From: Nitrosomonas nitrosa
GTDB lineage: Bacteria > Pseudomonadota > Gammaproteobacteria > Burkholderiales > Nitrosomonadaceae
Assembly: GCF_003051105.1 (NCBI RefSeq)
Contig: NZ_QAOO01000008.1
Location: 1 to 64,000 of the forward strand
Reading direction: 5' to 3'
Length of the DNA stretch: 64,000 bases
The stretch's first letter is position 1; every line of letters starts with the position of its first letter. Made by a program: the position numbers and the translations under genes. The notes below the pieces were generated by a model. The model had not been told where the DNA came from. It ran no database searches and saw only the letters and a list, made by a program, of their open reading frames with translations. Below are positions 25,092-37,155 of this stretch, one piece after another.

Positions 25092-26366
25092 TTGGAAGAT
25101 ATTCCATTACATATATTACTTATTGCATTAGTTTTATTGTTGATTTTGTCGGGGTTTTTCTCGCTTTCCGAAACCAGCATGATGGCGATCAATCGCTATC
25201 GGTTAAAGCATCTCGCTAAACAAGGACATCGTGGCGCACGATTGACGACACAATTGCTCGCTAACACTGACAGGTTGTTGGGCGTTATCTTGCTAGGCAA
25301 TAATTTGCTCAACACGGCAGCTGCAACATTAGTTGCGGTGATTATTTCTTCATTTTTCGCACACAACGAATTTGCATTACTTATCGGAACGATTTGTGTA
25401 ACCCTCGCGATATTGATTTTCAGCGAGATTACACCCAAAGTCATCGCTGCCGCCTACCCAGAAAAAATCGCACTGACAGCGAGTTACGTGCTGACTCCCC
25501 TACTAAAGATTTTTTACCCTGTTGTTTGGTTCGTCAATCTGTTCGTGCAGGGACTGCTTATCCTTTTTCGTTTAAAACCGCAAGATCATACAACGCATAA
25601 AATCAGCCCAGAAGAGCTTAAAACACTGGTATTGGAAGCCGGCCACTTTATTCAAAAAAAACACCAGAGTGTTCTAGTTAACCTTGTTGATCTTGAATCA
25701 GTTACCGTTGACGATGTAATCGTTCCAAGAGGCCAGATCGAGGCAATCGATTTAGAAGCGGACGATGACATCATTTACGACCAATTGCTAACTTGTCACC
25801 ATACGCGATTACCCGTTTTTAGAGGACATCTCGATAACGTCGTCGGGATCATTCATATACGCAAGATATTTAATCAAATGAGGGGAGGTAAAATTACGGC
25901 ATCGATAATCGAAAAAACGATGCAAGCACCTTACTTCATTCCTTCCGGCACGCCCTTATTTTCTCAATTGCAATTTTTTCAGGAAAACCGGAAACGGATC
26001 GGTCTGGTCGTCGATGAATATGGCGAGTGGATAGGATTGGTGACATTAGAAGATATTCTCGAAGAAATTATCGGTGAATTCACCACGCACTCACCCTCTC
26101 AAGCCAGCACATTCATGCAACAACCAGATGGTAGTATAATTGTCGAGGGAAGTGTTTTACTACGTGATCTTAACCGAAAGCTTGGATTGCATTTACCTCT
26201 GGATGGACCCAAGACATTGAACGGGTTAATTCTTGAGCATTTTCAAGATATTCCAGAAGCTGGCATAGGGTTAAATATAGCGGGATACCCAATGGAGATC
26301 ATCCAGACTAAAAACCAAGCAGTCAAAGTTGTGCGCATTTATCCAGCTTTGCCAAAACCAGAATAA
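25092..26366 (+). CDS. CNNM/CorC-HlyC family membrane protein (DUF21-CBS-CorC)
   Basis: 424 residues. The N-terminal DUF21/CNNM membrane domain (about 1-185) has LLILSGFFSLSETSMMAINR, LLGNNLLNTAAATLVAVII and FSEITPKVIAAAYPEKIALT. A CBS pair follows (about 190-330: VTVDDVIVPRGQIEAIDLE; RKRIGLVVDEYGEWIGLVTL), then the CorC_HlyC domain. Family members are linked to magnesium and cobalt efflux or resistance; the old name hemolysin is misleading. The start is TTG at 25092, with GAAGG about 9 nt upstream. Substrate is inferred from the family only. Confidence 0.85.
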   Translation: MEDIPLHILLIALVLLLILSGFFSLSETSMMAINRYRLKHLAKQGHRGARLTTQLLANTDRLLGVILLGNNLLNTAAATLVAVIISSFFAHNEFALLIGTICVTLAILIFSEITPKVIAAAYPEKIALTASYVLTPLLKIFYPVVWFVNLFVQGLLILFRLKPQDHTTHKISPEELKTLVLEAGHFIQKKHQSVLVNLVDLESVTVDDVIVPRGQIEAIDLEADDDIIYDQLLTCHHTRLPVFRGHLDNVVGIIHIRKIFNQMRGGKITASIIEKTMQAPYFIPSGTPLFSQLQFFQENRKRIGLVVDEYGEWIGLVTLEDILEEIIGEFTTHSPSQASTFMQQPDGSIIVEGSVLLRDLNRKLGLHLPLDGPKTLNGLILEHFQDIPEAGIGLNIAGYPMEIIQTKNQAVKVVRIYPALPKPE

Positions 26367-26439
26367 GGTATGTCATCGAATATTATGCGTTTAAATGGCT
26401 TCGCATCAGCACACCTTATTGGATAGTTGTAAACCTTAC

Positions 26440-26515
26440 GCGCTCATAGCTCAGTGGATAGAGTACCGCCCTCCGAAGGCGGGGGTCACACGTTCGAATC
26501 GTGTTGGGCGCGCCA
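26440..26515 (+). tRNA. tRNA-Arg (anticodon CCG)
   Basis: 76 nt including an encoded CCA. The acceptor stem pairs GCGCTCA with TGGGCGC (two G-U type pairs), the D arm reads AGCTCAGTGGATAGAGT, the anticodon stem-loop is CCGCC-CTCCGAA-GGCGG giving anticodon CCG, and the T arm has GTTCGAATC. It decodes CGG. It is convergent with glgC and stands alone. Confidence 0.96.
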
Positions 26516-26608
26516 CTGATTCAATTAGGACGGCATCGATCGCCCTATTCTGCAGTACCCTTGACTAATCGATAGTATCTATTCATCCGAGGATCACGCC
26601 TCTTGATG

Positions 26609-27877
26609 TCATTCAGCATAACCGGGTCCATGACCACGCGAATCGCGTGCAAAAAAGTTGATCTTACCCATGGGCACCACCACGATGCCCCCATCAGTTA
26701 CAATGTATTTCTGGGCATCAGCCACGCGGTCATAGCCGAGCTGTACGTTGGCTTCGATCACATTGTGGCGGTCAACAATGACGCGTCGCAGCCGAGCATT
26801 ACGCCCGATGCGAACATAGTCCATAATGATGCAATCCTCCAATTCGGCACCTTCTTCAACTACAGCTTCACGACGCACAATGCAATTATGAAGACGCGTG
26901 TTTTTGTGAATAACGCAGGCCGCGCCAAATAAACTGTTTTCGATTTCACCACCCAGAATCTTTGCAACCGGTCCTTGATAATTGCTGGAATAAATGGGCC
27001 ATTGTGGATTAAATGCATCGAAACGGGGGTTTTCACCCAGTACATCTTTATGGGCGTCGAAATAAGCATCGATAGTACCAACATCACGCCAGTAGCCTAC
27101 TTCTTCGTAAGGCTTGATACCAGGTATTTCGTTATTGGAAAAATCATAGGCATATAAGCGTCTGCTGGCTATCAGGCGTGGGAGCACATGGTTGCCGAAA
27201 TCAGTCTCGCCGAGGCGATGGGCTTCATACAATGCTTCCACCAAAACTTCGGTATTGAACAGATAGTTGCCCATGGATGCATAGGCTCGGCTGGGATCAG
27301 TCGGCATCGGTTTGGGAGATTGCGGTTTTTCTTGAAACTCGCGTACTTTTCCATCCGCTTCAGTATCAATGATGCCAAAACTCGATGCCTGCTCCAAGGG
27401 CACGGGTAAGGCTGCAATGGTGACATCAGCGCGTTGTTCTTTGTGAAACCAGACCATTTGGTTGATATCCATCCGGTAGATATGATCGGCACCAAACACT
27501 GCAACAATATTAGGCTGATGTAGTTCGATCAGCCTAAGGCTTTGATAAACCGCATCCGATGTGCCTTTAAATTGCAGCGTTTCCTTATGCATTTCCGGCG
27601 GTACCACTGTGACAAACTGGCTCGGAAGCAAGGGCGAAATCACCCAAGCTTTGCGGATGTGTTCAATGAGCTCTTGTGCTTTATATTGGACCAAAAGGTA
27701 AACCGAACTTATCCCGGAATTGATCAGATTACTCAAAACGAAATCTACGATCCGGTAGCGTGCACCAAATGGTACTGCAGGTTTACAACGATCCGCTGAT
27801 AGCGGGTTTAAACGTTTTCCTTCTCCTCCTGCCATCACAAAAGCGATAATCTTGTCCGGATTTCTTCTGTCCTTCAT
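26609..27877 (-). CDS. glgC: glucose-1-phosphate adenylyltransferase
   Basis: 422 residues, the standard bacterial length. Makes ADP-glucose from glucose-1-phosphate and ATP, the committed step of glycogen synthesis. The N-terminal nucleotidyltransferase motif AFVMAGGEGKRLNPLSADRC is followed by KPAVPFGARYRIVDFVLSN. FGADHIYRMDINQMVWFH holds the catalytic Asp region, and the C-terminal left-handed beta-helix is visible (EDCIIMDYVRIGRNARLRRV). A GGGAGAAG ribosome-binding site precedes the ATG. No other glg gene is nearby, so other glycogen or sucrose genes must be elsewhere. Confidence 0.97.
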   Translation of the reverse strand: MKDRRNPDKIIAFVMAGGEGKRLNPLSADRCKPAVPFGARYRIVDFVLSNLINSGISSVYLLVQYKAQELIEHIRKAWVISPLLPSQFVTVVPPEMHKETLQFKGTSDAVYQSLRLIELHQPNIVAVFGADHIYRMDINQMVWFHKEQRADVTIAALPVPLEQASSFGIIDTEADGKVREFQEKPQSPKPMPTDPSRAYASMGNYLFNTEVLVEALYEAHRLGETDFGNHVLPRLIASRRLYAYDFSNNEIPGIKPYEEVGYWRDVGTIDAYFDAHKDVLGENPRFDAFNPQWPIYSSNYQGPVAKILGGEIENSLFGAACVIHKNTRLHNCIVRREAVVEEGAELEDCIIMDYVRIGRNARLRRVIVDRHNVIEANVQLGYDRVADAQKYIVTDGGIVVVPMGKINFFARDSRGHGPGYAE

Positions 27878-28149
27878 TTTCTTCTCCCTGTGATGAATTT
27901 TTCATTCTTTAATGCCGTATTAAAAATATTAGCGTATCTAGGTGCTAAATCACATTTAAATTTAGCAAGAAATGATTTCTCGTGAGGAAGGGGCGGCCCG
28001 ATTGGTCTCATATTTTGATGCAAAAAAACGAAAATTGCCTCTGCGGGACGCAGGTTTAAAAATTTATATAGGAAAAGATCTGAATCACGCTCAAGTTTAG
28101 TGTTTTCTATACCGATTATTTTTTATCTTTAAAGATTTTGGTTGGTCGT

Positions 28150-28464
28150 ATGGATAAAAAAACTTTATGCTCTGACTGGGAATTTTCCGAACCATCGTGG
28201 ACACCACACGCAAATAATTGTGGCGATTCATTAATCGCCTTCATGGCCATGAGCGATACGACACAATTTTTTTGTGGCATTACGCAAGCAGCGATCGCTG
28301 ATTGTTTTGGAATGACAGATTTACCAGAGGGTGCCATGGATGCATACAAAGTATATGCGCCTCGTATTCATGCCGTCGCGGTAGAGCTCATTAAAAAAGG
28401 TGACGTCCATGGTAGCGGTTATTATTTGATCACTTCAGAATTGGCGCGCCATTATTTTCTTTAA
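28150..28464 (+). CDS. hypothetical protein
   Basis: 104 residues, not recognised. No signal peptide or membrane segment. It has an N-terminal segment rich in W, S and P (SDWEFSEPSWTPHANNCGDS), two cysteines, and a C-terminal helix-like part (AYKVYAPRIHAVAVELIKKG). The ATG at 28150 is preferred over a TTG at 28138. The reading frame is long for a chance ORF and lies alone between glgC (divergent) and lolD (convergent). It may be a small cytoplasmic protein of unknown role. Confidence 0.5.
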   Translation: MDKKTLCSDWEFSEPSWTPHANNCGDSLIAFMAMSDTTQFFCGITQAAIADCFGMTDLPEGAMDAYKVYAPRIHAVAVELIKKGDVHGSGYYLITSELARHYFL

Positions 28465-28738
28465 CCTAGGCTATCCGAGAGACCGATCTCCTGCAGACGG
28501 GCTTGGTTGACTGGATTTTCCGGTTCTTTTCGTTAAACAGAACGACTATTCGCCTCAAATGATCGAAAAAGCCAACTCAACCAAACTCACCCTCGCTACG
28601 ATCGCTATTCTCGGACAGCCTTTTAGATTGTAGCGGGAAAGAAGTATACTGATGAGGCGAAATAGAAGACCCCACCCCGCGAAATGGCAAGTCGGCTGGC
28701 TTGCCATGGGCTATATCTGAGCAGAAAATGATCTGTGA

Positions 28739-29413
28739 CTATACCAGCACACCATCGATCAACTGCAGCACCCGCTCTGCTTGGTTGGCAAGTTGCGTAT
28801 CATGCGTGACAATAATGAGGCTAGCATTGACTTTACGATTAAGTTCCAGCATTGAATTAAATACACCTTCGGCAGTGTGGCGATCCAGATTGCCGGTTGG
28901 CTCATCAGCCAGCACGCAAGCAGGCTGAGTGACCAACGCGCGTGCGACGGCTGCACGTTGACGCTCGCCGCCAGACAATTCAGCGGGTGTGTGCGTAAGG
29001 CGATGCCCCAACCCCACATGCTCAAGCATGTCAGCTGCGCGTTCCATGGCTTCCAGCCTATTCGTTCGGCGGATAAGCAGCGGCATAGCCACATTTTCCT
29101 GAGCGCTGAATTCGGGAAGTAAATGGTGGAATTGATAAATAAAACCGAGTGATTGGTTGCGCAGCCGACATTTTTCTTGTTCGCTGATCCGAGTGATATC
29201 CTGTCCCAGCAGGAGAATTTCTCCTTTAGTTGGGATATCCAGTCCGCCCAGTAAATGCAGCAGCGTACTTTTCCCCGAGCCAGAAGCGCCGACTATCGAA
29301 ATCATTTCCCCTTTATTCAGCGTCAGGTTGACACCATGAAGCACAGGTACTTCCAGTTTGCCCTGATAGTAACTTTTATAGAGATTCTTACAGGAAATGA
29401 CGACGTTATTCAT
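28739..29413 (-). CDS. lolD: lipoprotein-releasing ABC transporter ATPase LolD
   Basis: 224 residues, a single ABC domain. Walker [18 protein letters not shown] (about 37-53), signature [15 protein letters not shown] (about 146) and Walker [12 protein letters not shown]. The LolD-type motif [20 protein letters not shown] lies between them. With LolC/E it extracts mature lipoproteins from the inner membrane and hands them to LolA. It overlaps the upstream permease gene by 8 bp, so the pair is translationally coupled. Confidence 0.94.
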   Translation of the reverse strand: MNNVVISCKNLYKSYYQGKLEVPVLHGVNLTLNKGEMISIVGASGSGKSTLLHLLGGLDIPTKGEILLLGQDITRISEQEKCRLRNQSLGFIYQFHHLLPEFSAQENVAMPLLIRRTNRLEAMERAADMLEHVGLGHRLTHTPAELSGGERQRAAVARALVTQPACVLADEPTGNLDRHTAEGVFNSMLELNRKVNASLIIVTHDTQLANQAERVLQLIDGVLV

Positions 29414-30653
29414 AACGGAGCGCCTCCGCCGGGTTGACTTTTGATGCTCGGTAACTGGGGTAAAGTGTTGCCAACAGCGTCAGGAAGAAAGATACGGTCG
29501 CCACGGTAACGATGTCTTCAAGGTGTGGATCGGAGGGGATCTCACTGATGTAGTAGACCTCCTGCGAGAGAAACTGAACGCTGAACAATTGTTCGATAAA
29601 GACAACGACATCGCTGACATTGTATGCGAGGAGCGTGCCGCCGATGACGCCCAATACAGTACCAAACACACCGATGAGGGTACCTTGAACAATAAAAATT
29701 TTCATAATGCTGCCTGGGCTGGCGCCCAGGGTGCGGAGAATGGCGATATCCGATTGTTTGTCGGTAACCGCCATGACTAAGGTAGAAACGATGTTAAACG
29801 CAGCAACGGCAATGATCAGCGCGAGTATCAGAGACAGCATGCGTTTTTCGATTTGGATCGCACGGAAATAATTAGCATGCTGGTGTGTCCAGTCGCTGAG
29901 ATAATGATCAGCCGAAACCATGGACGACAAATCGCGAACGACAGTGGGGGCATCGAACAAATCGTGCAATTTCAACCGAACGCCCGAAACCTGGCTAGGC
30001 TCCATACGATAGAGCTTCTGTGCATCTGCCATGTGAATCAGCGCCAAACCGGAATCGTATTCATAGTGCCCCGCCTCAAATACACCGACAACAGTAAACT
30101 GTTTGAGTCGAGGGAGTATTCCGGCTGGGGTAACTTGGCCTTGCGGGGAAATCAGGACAATTTTGTCGCCAGGAAAAGTACCGAGACTCCGCGCCAACTC
30201 CAAACCGATGACAATACCGAATTCCCCCTCATTTAACTGGTAGAGCTCACCCATCACCATCATCTGTGCAAAATCGGCTACCTTGTTCTCAGCTTCAGGC
30301 AGAATTCCACGTACGATTACACCGCGCACCACTTGATTATGTGAGAGCATACCCTGCGCATTGACGTACGGTGCGGCGGCCATCACTTGGGGATGCTTGA
30401 TGACGATGTCTGCGACCTGTTGCCAATCCGTCAAAATGCCATTGAGGCTACTGATCTGAATGTGTGAGGCCACCCCCAGGATTCGTGTTCGGACCTCTTT
30501 ATGAAAACCGTTCATTACCGACATGACGGTGATCAGCGCGGTCATACCAAGCGTGATTCCAAGCAAAGAAATAAGGGAAATAAAAGAGATAAAATGATTG
30601 CGACGTTTTGCGCGCGTGTAACGCAAGCCGATTAACAGTTCATAGGGTGACAC
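29406..30653 (-). CDS. lolC: lipoprotein-releasing system permease (LolC/LolE)
   Basis: 415 residues with the LolC/E topology: a transmembrane helix at about 20-45 ([20 protein letters not shown]), a large periplasmic domain, and three C-terminal FtsX-type helices (about 270-400, including [20 protein letters not shown] and [20 protein letters not shown]). The N-terminal start [20 protein letters not shown] is typical. Only one permease gene accompanies lolD, as in bacteria that use a single LolF-like homodimer or have lolE elsewhere. The lolC/lolE/lolF distinction cannot be settled here. Confidence 0.9.
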   Translation of the reverse strand: MSPYELLIGLRYTRAKRRNHFISFISLISLLGITLGMTALITVMSVMNGFHKEVRTRILGVASHIQISSLNGILTDWQQVADIVIKHPQVMAAAPYVNAQGMLSHNQVVRGVIVRGILPEAENKVADFAQMMVMGELYQLNEGEFGIVIGLELARSLGTFPGDKIVLISPQGQVTPAGILPRLKQFTVVGVFEAGHYEYDSGLALIHMADAQKLYRMEPSQVSGVRLKLHDLFDAPTVVRDLSSMVSADHYLSDWTHQHANYFRAIQIEKRMLSLILALIIAVAAFNIVSTLVMAVTDKQSDIAILRTLGASPGSIMKIFIVQGTLIGVFGTVLGVIGGTLLAYNVSDVVVFIEQLFSVQFLSQEVYYISEIPSDPHLEDIVTVATVSFFLTLLATLYPSYRASKVNPAEALRYE

Positions 30654-30833
30654 GAATAATATTCCTGAATATAAGTATGGATATACACGGTATTTTAATG
30701 AACCTGCATGTAGAGTGATAGGAAATTTCCTTGGGAGGCGGCAATTTATGTCAAATTACAGTAAGCGCATCCAGTCTTCAGTATAATTACAAACGAGAAA
30801 ACAGTATTGGTATCGAGTGTAACCGACTTATTT

Positions 30834-32827
<1,994 letters not shown>

Positions 32828-33043
32828 GGTTTATGAATAGAAATGAAAAGCTATGAGTGAAATGGCGTTCTTTTCGAGGGAAAACTTTCGAGTGATCAGG
32901 GTAAATAATAATTAGCTGCCCAACATCTTCTCAATTTTTATTTTTCTCTACCGTTGATAAGTAAATAAGCTTTTATTTTGGGTACGGATTGCGCGAGGAC
33001 GCTCGACGCTTACTAATCCATAAACTTCAGGAAATTTACTTAA

Positions 33044-34087
33044 ATGAACATAGTAGAACTACTTGCTTTTGTGGTCAAGAATAATGCTTCTGACTTGCAC
33101 TTATCTGCAGGAATGCCTCCGATGATTCGCGTGCACGGCGAGATCAGGCGCATCAATCTGCCAGCGATGGAACATAAAGACGTACATGATATGGTGTATG
33201 ACATCATGAATGATGGTCAACGAAAATTCTACGAAGAACACCTGGAATGCGATTTTTCTTTTGCCATTCCCAATCTGGCCCGCTTCCGGGTAAATGCATT
33301 CAACACTCATCGCGGCGCGGCCTCGGTTATGCGGACAATCCCATCAAAAGTGTTAACGCTGGAGCAAATCAAAGCACCTAAAATTTTTGCTGAAATTGCT
33401 CAACAGCCTCGTGGCGTGGTTTTGGTGACAGGACCGACAGGTTCAGGTAAATCAACGACATTGGCGGCCATGATCAATGACATCAATGAAAATCAATATG
33501 GACATATCTTAACACTTGAAGACCCGATCGAGTTCGTTCATGAAAGTAAGAAATGTCTCATCAACCAACGTGAAGTCGGGAGAGATACGCACAGTTTCGC
33601 CAATGCATTACGCGCGGCTTTGCGGGAAGATCCGGACATCATCTTGGTGGGTGAAATGCGTGATCTGGAGACGATTCGTTTGGCAATGACCGCAGCAGAA
33701 ACGGGTCACTTGGTATTTGGCACATTACATACGAGCTCGGCGGCAAAAACGATCGATCGTATCATTGACGTGTTCCCTGCTGAGGAAAAAGAAATGGTGC
33801 GCGCTATGCTATCTGAATCTCTCCGGGCAGTCATTTCCCAGGCTCTGCTGAAAACAAAAGATGGATCAGGCCGCGTAGCCGCCCATGAAATCATGATCGG
33901 TACACCAGCCATTCGTAATTTGATTCGAGAAGGCAAGATCGCACAAATGTACTCAACCATACAAACCAGCCAAGCAGTGGGCATGCAAACGCTCGATCAA
34001 AATTTGGCCGATTTAGTCAAGCGCAATGTCGTCTCTGTTGCCGAGGCAAGAGCTAAGGCCATGAATAAAGATAATTTTGCAGGTTGA
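33044..34087 (+). CDS. pilT: type IV pilus retraction ATPase PilT
   Basis: 347 residues. Hexameric ATPase that depolymerises type IV pili, powering twitching and DNA uptake. Motifs: Walker A VTGPTGSGKSTTLAAMIN (about 130-147), ILTLEDPIEFVH (Asp box), GEMRDLETIRLAMTAAETGH (Walker B and His box), and AIRNLIREGKIAQMYSTIQT, the conserved C-terminal AIRNLIRE motif needed for retraction. The N-terminus NNASDLHLSAGMPPMIRVHG is typical. pilU follows 30 bp later. Confidence 0.97.
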   Translation: MNIVELLAFVVKNNASDLHLSAGMPPMIRVHGEIRRINLPAMEHKDVHDMVYDIMNDGQRKFYEEHLECDFSFAIPNLARFRVNAFNTHRGAASVMRTIPSKVLTLEQIKAPKIFAEIAQQPRGVVLVTGPTGSGKSTTLAAMINDINENQYGHILTLEDPIEFVHESKKCLINQREVGRDTHSFANALRAALREDPDIILVGEMRDLETIRLAMTAAETGHLVFGTLHTSSAAKTIDRIIDVFPAEEKEMVRAMLSESLRAVISQALLKTKDGSGRVAAHEIMIGTPAIRNLIREGKIAQMYSTIQTSQAVGMQTLDQNLADLVKRNVVSVAEARAKAMNKDNFAG

Positions 34088-34117
34088 TATACCGATAATA
34101 GAACGAGGAAAGGAATC

Positions 34118-35254
34118 ATGGAACGAGAACAAGCAATCAAATTCATGCACGATCTGTTGCGTTTGATGCTCAGTAAAAAAGCATCCGATTTGTTTATCAC
34201 AGCGGGCTATCCACCTGCGTTTAAAATCGACGGCAAAATGACGCCAGTATCGCAGCAGCAACTTTCACCACAGCATACGGCAGAACTTGCGCGCGCCATC
34301 ATGAATGAAAAACAGGCAGCCGAATTTGATGCGAGCAAGGAATGCAATTTTGCTATTCATCCTCACGGTATTGGGCGATTCCGTGTCAATGCATTTGTTC
34401 AGCAGCAGCGTGTTGGACTCGTGCTTCGCACAATCACCACACAAATTCCAAAATTTGATGATTTAGGCCTGCCGCCTGTCCTCAAAGAGGTGGTAATGAG
34501 TAAACGTGGCTTGGTCATTTTCGTCGGGGGCACCGGCTCCGGTAAATCGACCTCGTTGGCAGCATTGATTGGTCATCGCAACCAGAACAGTTATGGCCAT
34601 ATCATCACGATCGAAGATCCGGTGGAATATGTACACGAGCATATAAATTGTGTCGTAACCCAGCGGGAAGTCGGTGTAGATACGGAATCTTGGGAAGCCG
34701 CACTAAAGAACACCCTGCGACAGGCGCCGGATCTTATTTTGATTGGTGAAATTCGTGACCGCGAAACAATGGAGCACGCGATCGCTTTTGCTGAAACGGG
34801 CCACTTATGCATGGGAACGCTGCATGCAAATAGTGCTAATCAGGCACTCGATCGTATCATTAATTTTTTTCCGGAAGAACGGCGTGCTCAACTTTTGATG
34901 GATTTATCACTCAATTTGAGAGCATTGATTGCACAACGTTTGATTCCAAAGAAAGAAGAGAAAGGGCGCGTTGCGGCAATTGAGGTGATGCTGAATTCTC
35001 CATTGATATCCGATTTGATTTTTAAAGGTGAAGTGCATGAGATCAAGGAAATCATGAAAAAATCAAGAGAGCTAGGCATGCAAACTTTCGATACCGCTCT
35101 CTTTGAGCTTTATGAAGCTGGGTTAATCAGCTATGAGGATGCGCTGAGAAATGCTGACTCCATGAATGAGCTCCGTTTGCAAATCAAGTTACATGGTTCG
35201 GAAGCTAAACACGTAGATCTCAACTCAGGTATCGAACATTTGACTATAACATAA
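34118..35254 (+). CDS. pilU: type IV pilus accessory retraction ATPase PilU
   Basis: 378 residues, a PilT paralogue. Walker A VGGTGSGKSTSLAALIGH, ITIEDPVEYVHEHI, GEIRDRETMEHAIAFAETGH and a longer C-terminus than PilT. PilU assists PilT-dependent retraction under load. The KKASDLFITAGYPPAFKIDG N-terminus parallels that of PilT. It follows pilT closely in the same operon; AGGAAAGG upstream gives a strong ribosome-binding site. Confidence 0.95.
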   Translation: MEREQAIKFMHDLLRLMLSKKASDLFITAGYPPAFKIDGKMTPVSQQQLSPQHTAELARAIMNEKQAAEFDASKECNFAIHPHGIGRFRVNAFVQQQRVGLVLRTITTQIPKFDDLGLPPVLKEVVMSKRGLVIFVGGTGSGKSTSLAALIGHRNQNSYGHIITIEDPVEYVHEHINCVVTQREVGVDTESWEAALKNTLRQAPDLILIGEIRDRETMEHAIAFAETGHLCMGTLHANSANQALDRIINFFPEERRAQLLMDLSLNLRALIAQRLIPKKEEKGRVAAIEVMLNSPLISDLIFKGEVHEIKEIMKKSRELGMQTFDTALFELYEAGLISYEDALRNADSMNELRLQIKLHGSEAKHVDLNSGIEHLTIT

Positions 35255-35260
35255 CAGCAA

Positions 35261-35294
35261 GCATAAAACCGGCAGCCGGCGTGCCGGCTGCCGG
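35261..35294 (-). terminator. terminator of the alpha-carbonic anhydrase gene
   Basis: A perfect 12-bp GC-rich stem, CCGGCAGCCGGC (35269-35280) and GCCGGCTGCCGG (35283-35294), with a very tight loop. On the minus strand it is followed by TTTTATGC, so it fits as the terminator for the minus-strand gene ending at 35301; it also lies 15 bp after pilU and may stop that transcript. Confidence 0.75.
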
Positions 35295-35300
35295 CCCCAA

Positions 35301-36086
35301 TCAAGGGGTCTCAGCCACTACACGATTGTTCAAATCTTGTGGCAATCTAGCATTATCGGAATAAAAGCTTTTCAACTGAGCAAGCTGTGCTTCCGATATG
35401 GTGATCGGATTAGCCAGAACATACCAGTTAACACCCTCACTACAAGGTGGGGTCGTTAATGAACCAGCCAATGTATAAAAATGCCGTTTGTCACGAGGAA
35501 GCAGTAATACCGGGTTTATTGATGTGCCTGGGTTCTGATTGGAATCTTTTCCGGTATACGGGGTATTATCCAGAACGGTCTGGAATACTTCATTTTCTTG
35601 ACCAATTTCAATGAGAACCCCTAGCACAGCGATTTTTCCGTCATCGCGCACGTGCACAAAATGCAGTTCGGCAGGGAAAGTACGGTCGCCAATTACGTGT
35701 TCGCTTGGCTCATGGAAGTGGAACTGTATCAGCGGATAGGCTTCACCACCAATTAATAGCTGCCCCTGATAGCCTTCGGAAAAATTGACTTGCACGCCAT
35801 GACCACTGTTATAGAAATTCACGGTATCGGCCGGATAGTGTATTTTTAGCTTGTTCAGCAGTCTTGAAGGATTTGCTGATGCCAGATCGACAGGTGATTG
35901 ATGCTGACCGAGGCCGCAGACGGCATAGGGATACATATGAGGAGCGACTGTTTGAGATGGATCATGAATCGCCCCCCATTCTTCTTGTTCATGATAAGAC
36001 CACTCAACGGCTTCCGCCGTCATTAGCGGCGTTACGGCAAACAAGCAGCTAGCAATTGTTCCAGTAAAAATAGTTTTAATTTTCAT
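35301..36086 (-). CDS. alpha-carbonic anhydrase, periplasmic
   Basis: About 261 residues with a signal peptide (MKIKTIFTGTIASCLFAVTP, cleavage near AEA-VEW). Alpha-class zinc enzyme interconverting CO2 and bicarbonate. Zinc ligands are visible in FHFHEPSEHVI (two His) and AELHFVHV (third His). Also seen are GLGQHQSPVDL and the C-terminal LTTPPCSEGVNWYVLANPI, which closes the active site; Cys in CGLGQ and PPCSE probably pair. The ATG at 36086 has AAAGGAAT 10 nt upstream and puts the signal peptide first. A periplasmic enzyme would help an autotroph take up inorganic carbon. Confidence 0.93.
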   Translation of the reverse strand: MKIKTIFTGTIASCLFAVTPLMTAEAVEWSYHEQEEWGAIHDPSQTVAPHMYPYAVCGLGQHQSPVDLASANPSRLLNKLKIHYPADTVNFYNSGHGVQVNFSEGYQGQLLIGGEAYPLIQFHFHEPSEHVIGDRTFPAELHFVHVRDDGKIAVLGVLIEIGQENEVFQTVLDNTPYTGKDSNQNPGTSINPVLLLPRDKRHFYTLAGSLTTPPCSEGVNWYVLANPITISEAQLAQLKSFYSDNARLPQDLNNRVVAETP

Positions 36087-36112
36087 AATTGCGACTATTC
36101 CTTTGATCAAAT

Positions 36113-36352
36113 TTAGCAAGGATGTTTTCTACAATAATCGGCCATACTCGGTTTTTTCTCAGTATTGGAAGGTTGCTTGGCCGAAGATTTGTTTTCCGTT
36201 GACGGTTGATTGGCTTCCAGTTTTTTTGGCTGTTGGCGTGTTTCGGTCGTTGTTGCTGAGTCTTGATGTGTCGGCGTTGCAGGGGGTGTTTCTGAAGCTA
36301 CTACTGTCGAAAAAGCCATACTCAAGCCGATGGCCATAAGCGCTTTAAGCAT
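36113..36352 (-). CDS. small exported low-complexity protein
   Basis: 79 residues: a signal peptide (MLKALMAIGLSMAFSTVVAS) followed by a segment rich in T, P, Q, S, E and K (ATTTETRQQPKKLEANQPST), ending in YCRKHPC with two cysteines. No domain recognised. An AGGAGG-type site (AAGGAGGACTCT) precedes the ATG. It ends 26 bp before the carbonic anhydrase start on the same strand, so the two are probably co-transcribed. The composition suggests a disordered periplasmic or secreted peptide. Confidence 0.55.
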   Translation of the reverse strand: MLKALMAIGLSMAFSTVVASETPPATPTHQDSATTTETRQQPKKLEANQPSTENKSSAKQPSNTEKKPSMADYCRKHPC

Positions 36353-36412
36353 AGAGTCCTCCTTAAATAAAAATTACTGGGTTGGTTTAGAAACTGAGGA
36401 AACAACATAATG

Positions 36413-36904
36413 CTACTGGTTTACAGCTATTTTACGTCCGAAGGCATTGATTAAATGCCACTCAAATTCTTGTGTGCCATCCGAATTTATAAACATCGAA
36501 AGCGCACCCTTAGATAACGGCGGCACGGCAACATCGATAATGTATTCTTTTGTTTCGAGGGGTTCTTCAGTAGTTGTTCCAGGAATTTGTGAAGGAATCA
36601 GTTTGACAGTTATGCGCTCGATAGCATAATCATCGTTGCCATTATAAATACTGCCATTAAAAATACCCCAGCCAAATCCAGCGTCGATCTTGAGCTTACT
36701 CAAGGCTTCGGTAGGAAGTACCAATATACCGGATGCACTAAGATGAGAAACACATTGATTTCTTGAATCCCGATCTTCGGCATTGCTTGGCATACTAACG
36801 TCAATACAAGCGTCATTTTCGGTGGAGTAAGGACTCGCGATAACCAGATGAGGCCAGATTGCCATGACTATCCACATAAACCCCGCTAACAAAATTCTTT
36901 GCAT
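36413..36904 (-). CDS. exported protein of unknown function
   Basis: 163 residues with a signal peptide (MQRILLAGFMWIVMAIWPHL, probable cleavage after VIAS). The mature part has two cysteines (DACIDVS and NQCVSHL) likely to be disulfide-linked and a beta-rich C-terminal half (AIERITVKLIP, YIIDVAVPPLSKGALSMFIN) resembling an immunoglobulin-like sandwich. No family recognised. It lies 60 bp upstream of the small exported protein gene on the same strand and may belong to the same transcript as the carbonic anhydrase. Confidence 0.55.
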   Translation of the reverse strand: MQRILLAGFMWIVMAIWPHLVIASPYSTENDACIDVSMPSNAEDRDSRNQCVSHLSASGILVLPTEALSKLKIDAGFGWGIFNGSIYNGNDDYAIERITVKLIPSQIPGTTTEEPLETKEYIIDVAVPPLSKGALSMFINSDGTQEFEWHLINAFGRKIAVNQ

Positions 36905-37155
36905 TAAACAAACCTCTCTACCCGCTATACTGTTATCGCCTTTCTGTATTTAGGCATAAAGTACATGATAAAACCTAAAAAATATGTGAAGACAACCCAA
37001 TATCGATCATAGAAAATCAGAAATTACTCTTTGCAGTAACATTGTCATAGCGTTGCGTTTGCTTGCACTGATAATTTTTAATTAAGCAAACTGGTAGCCG
37101 TCTCGATCTTTATAAAAATAAGATGATTCGAGCGTGTCTGGGAAGAAATTTGTTA

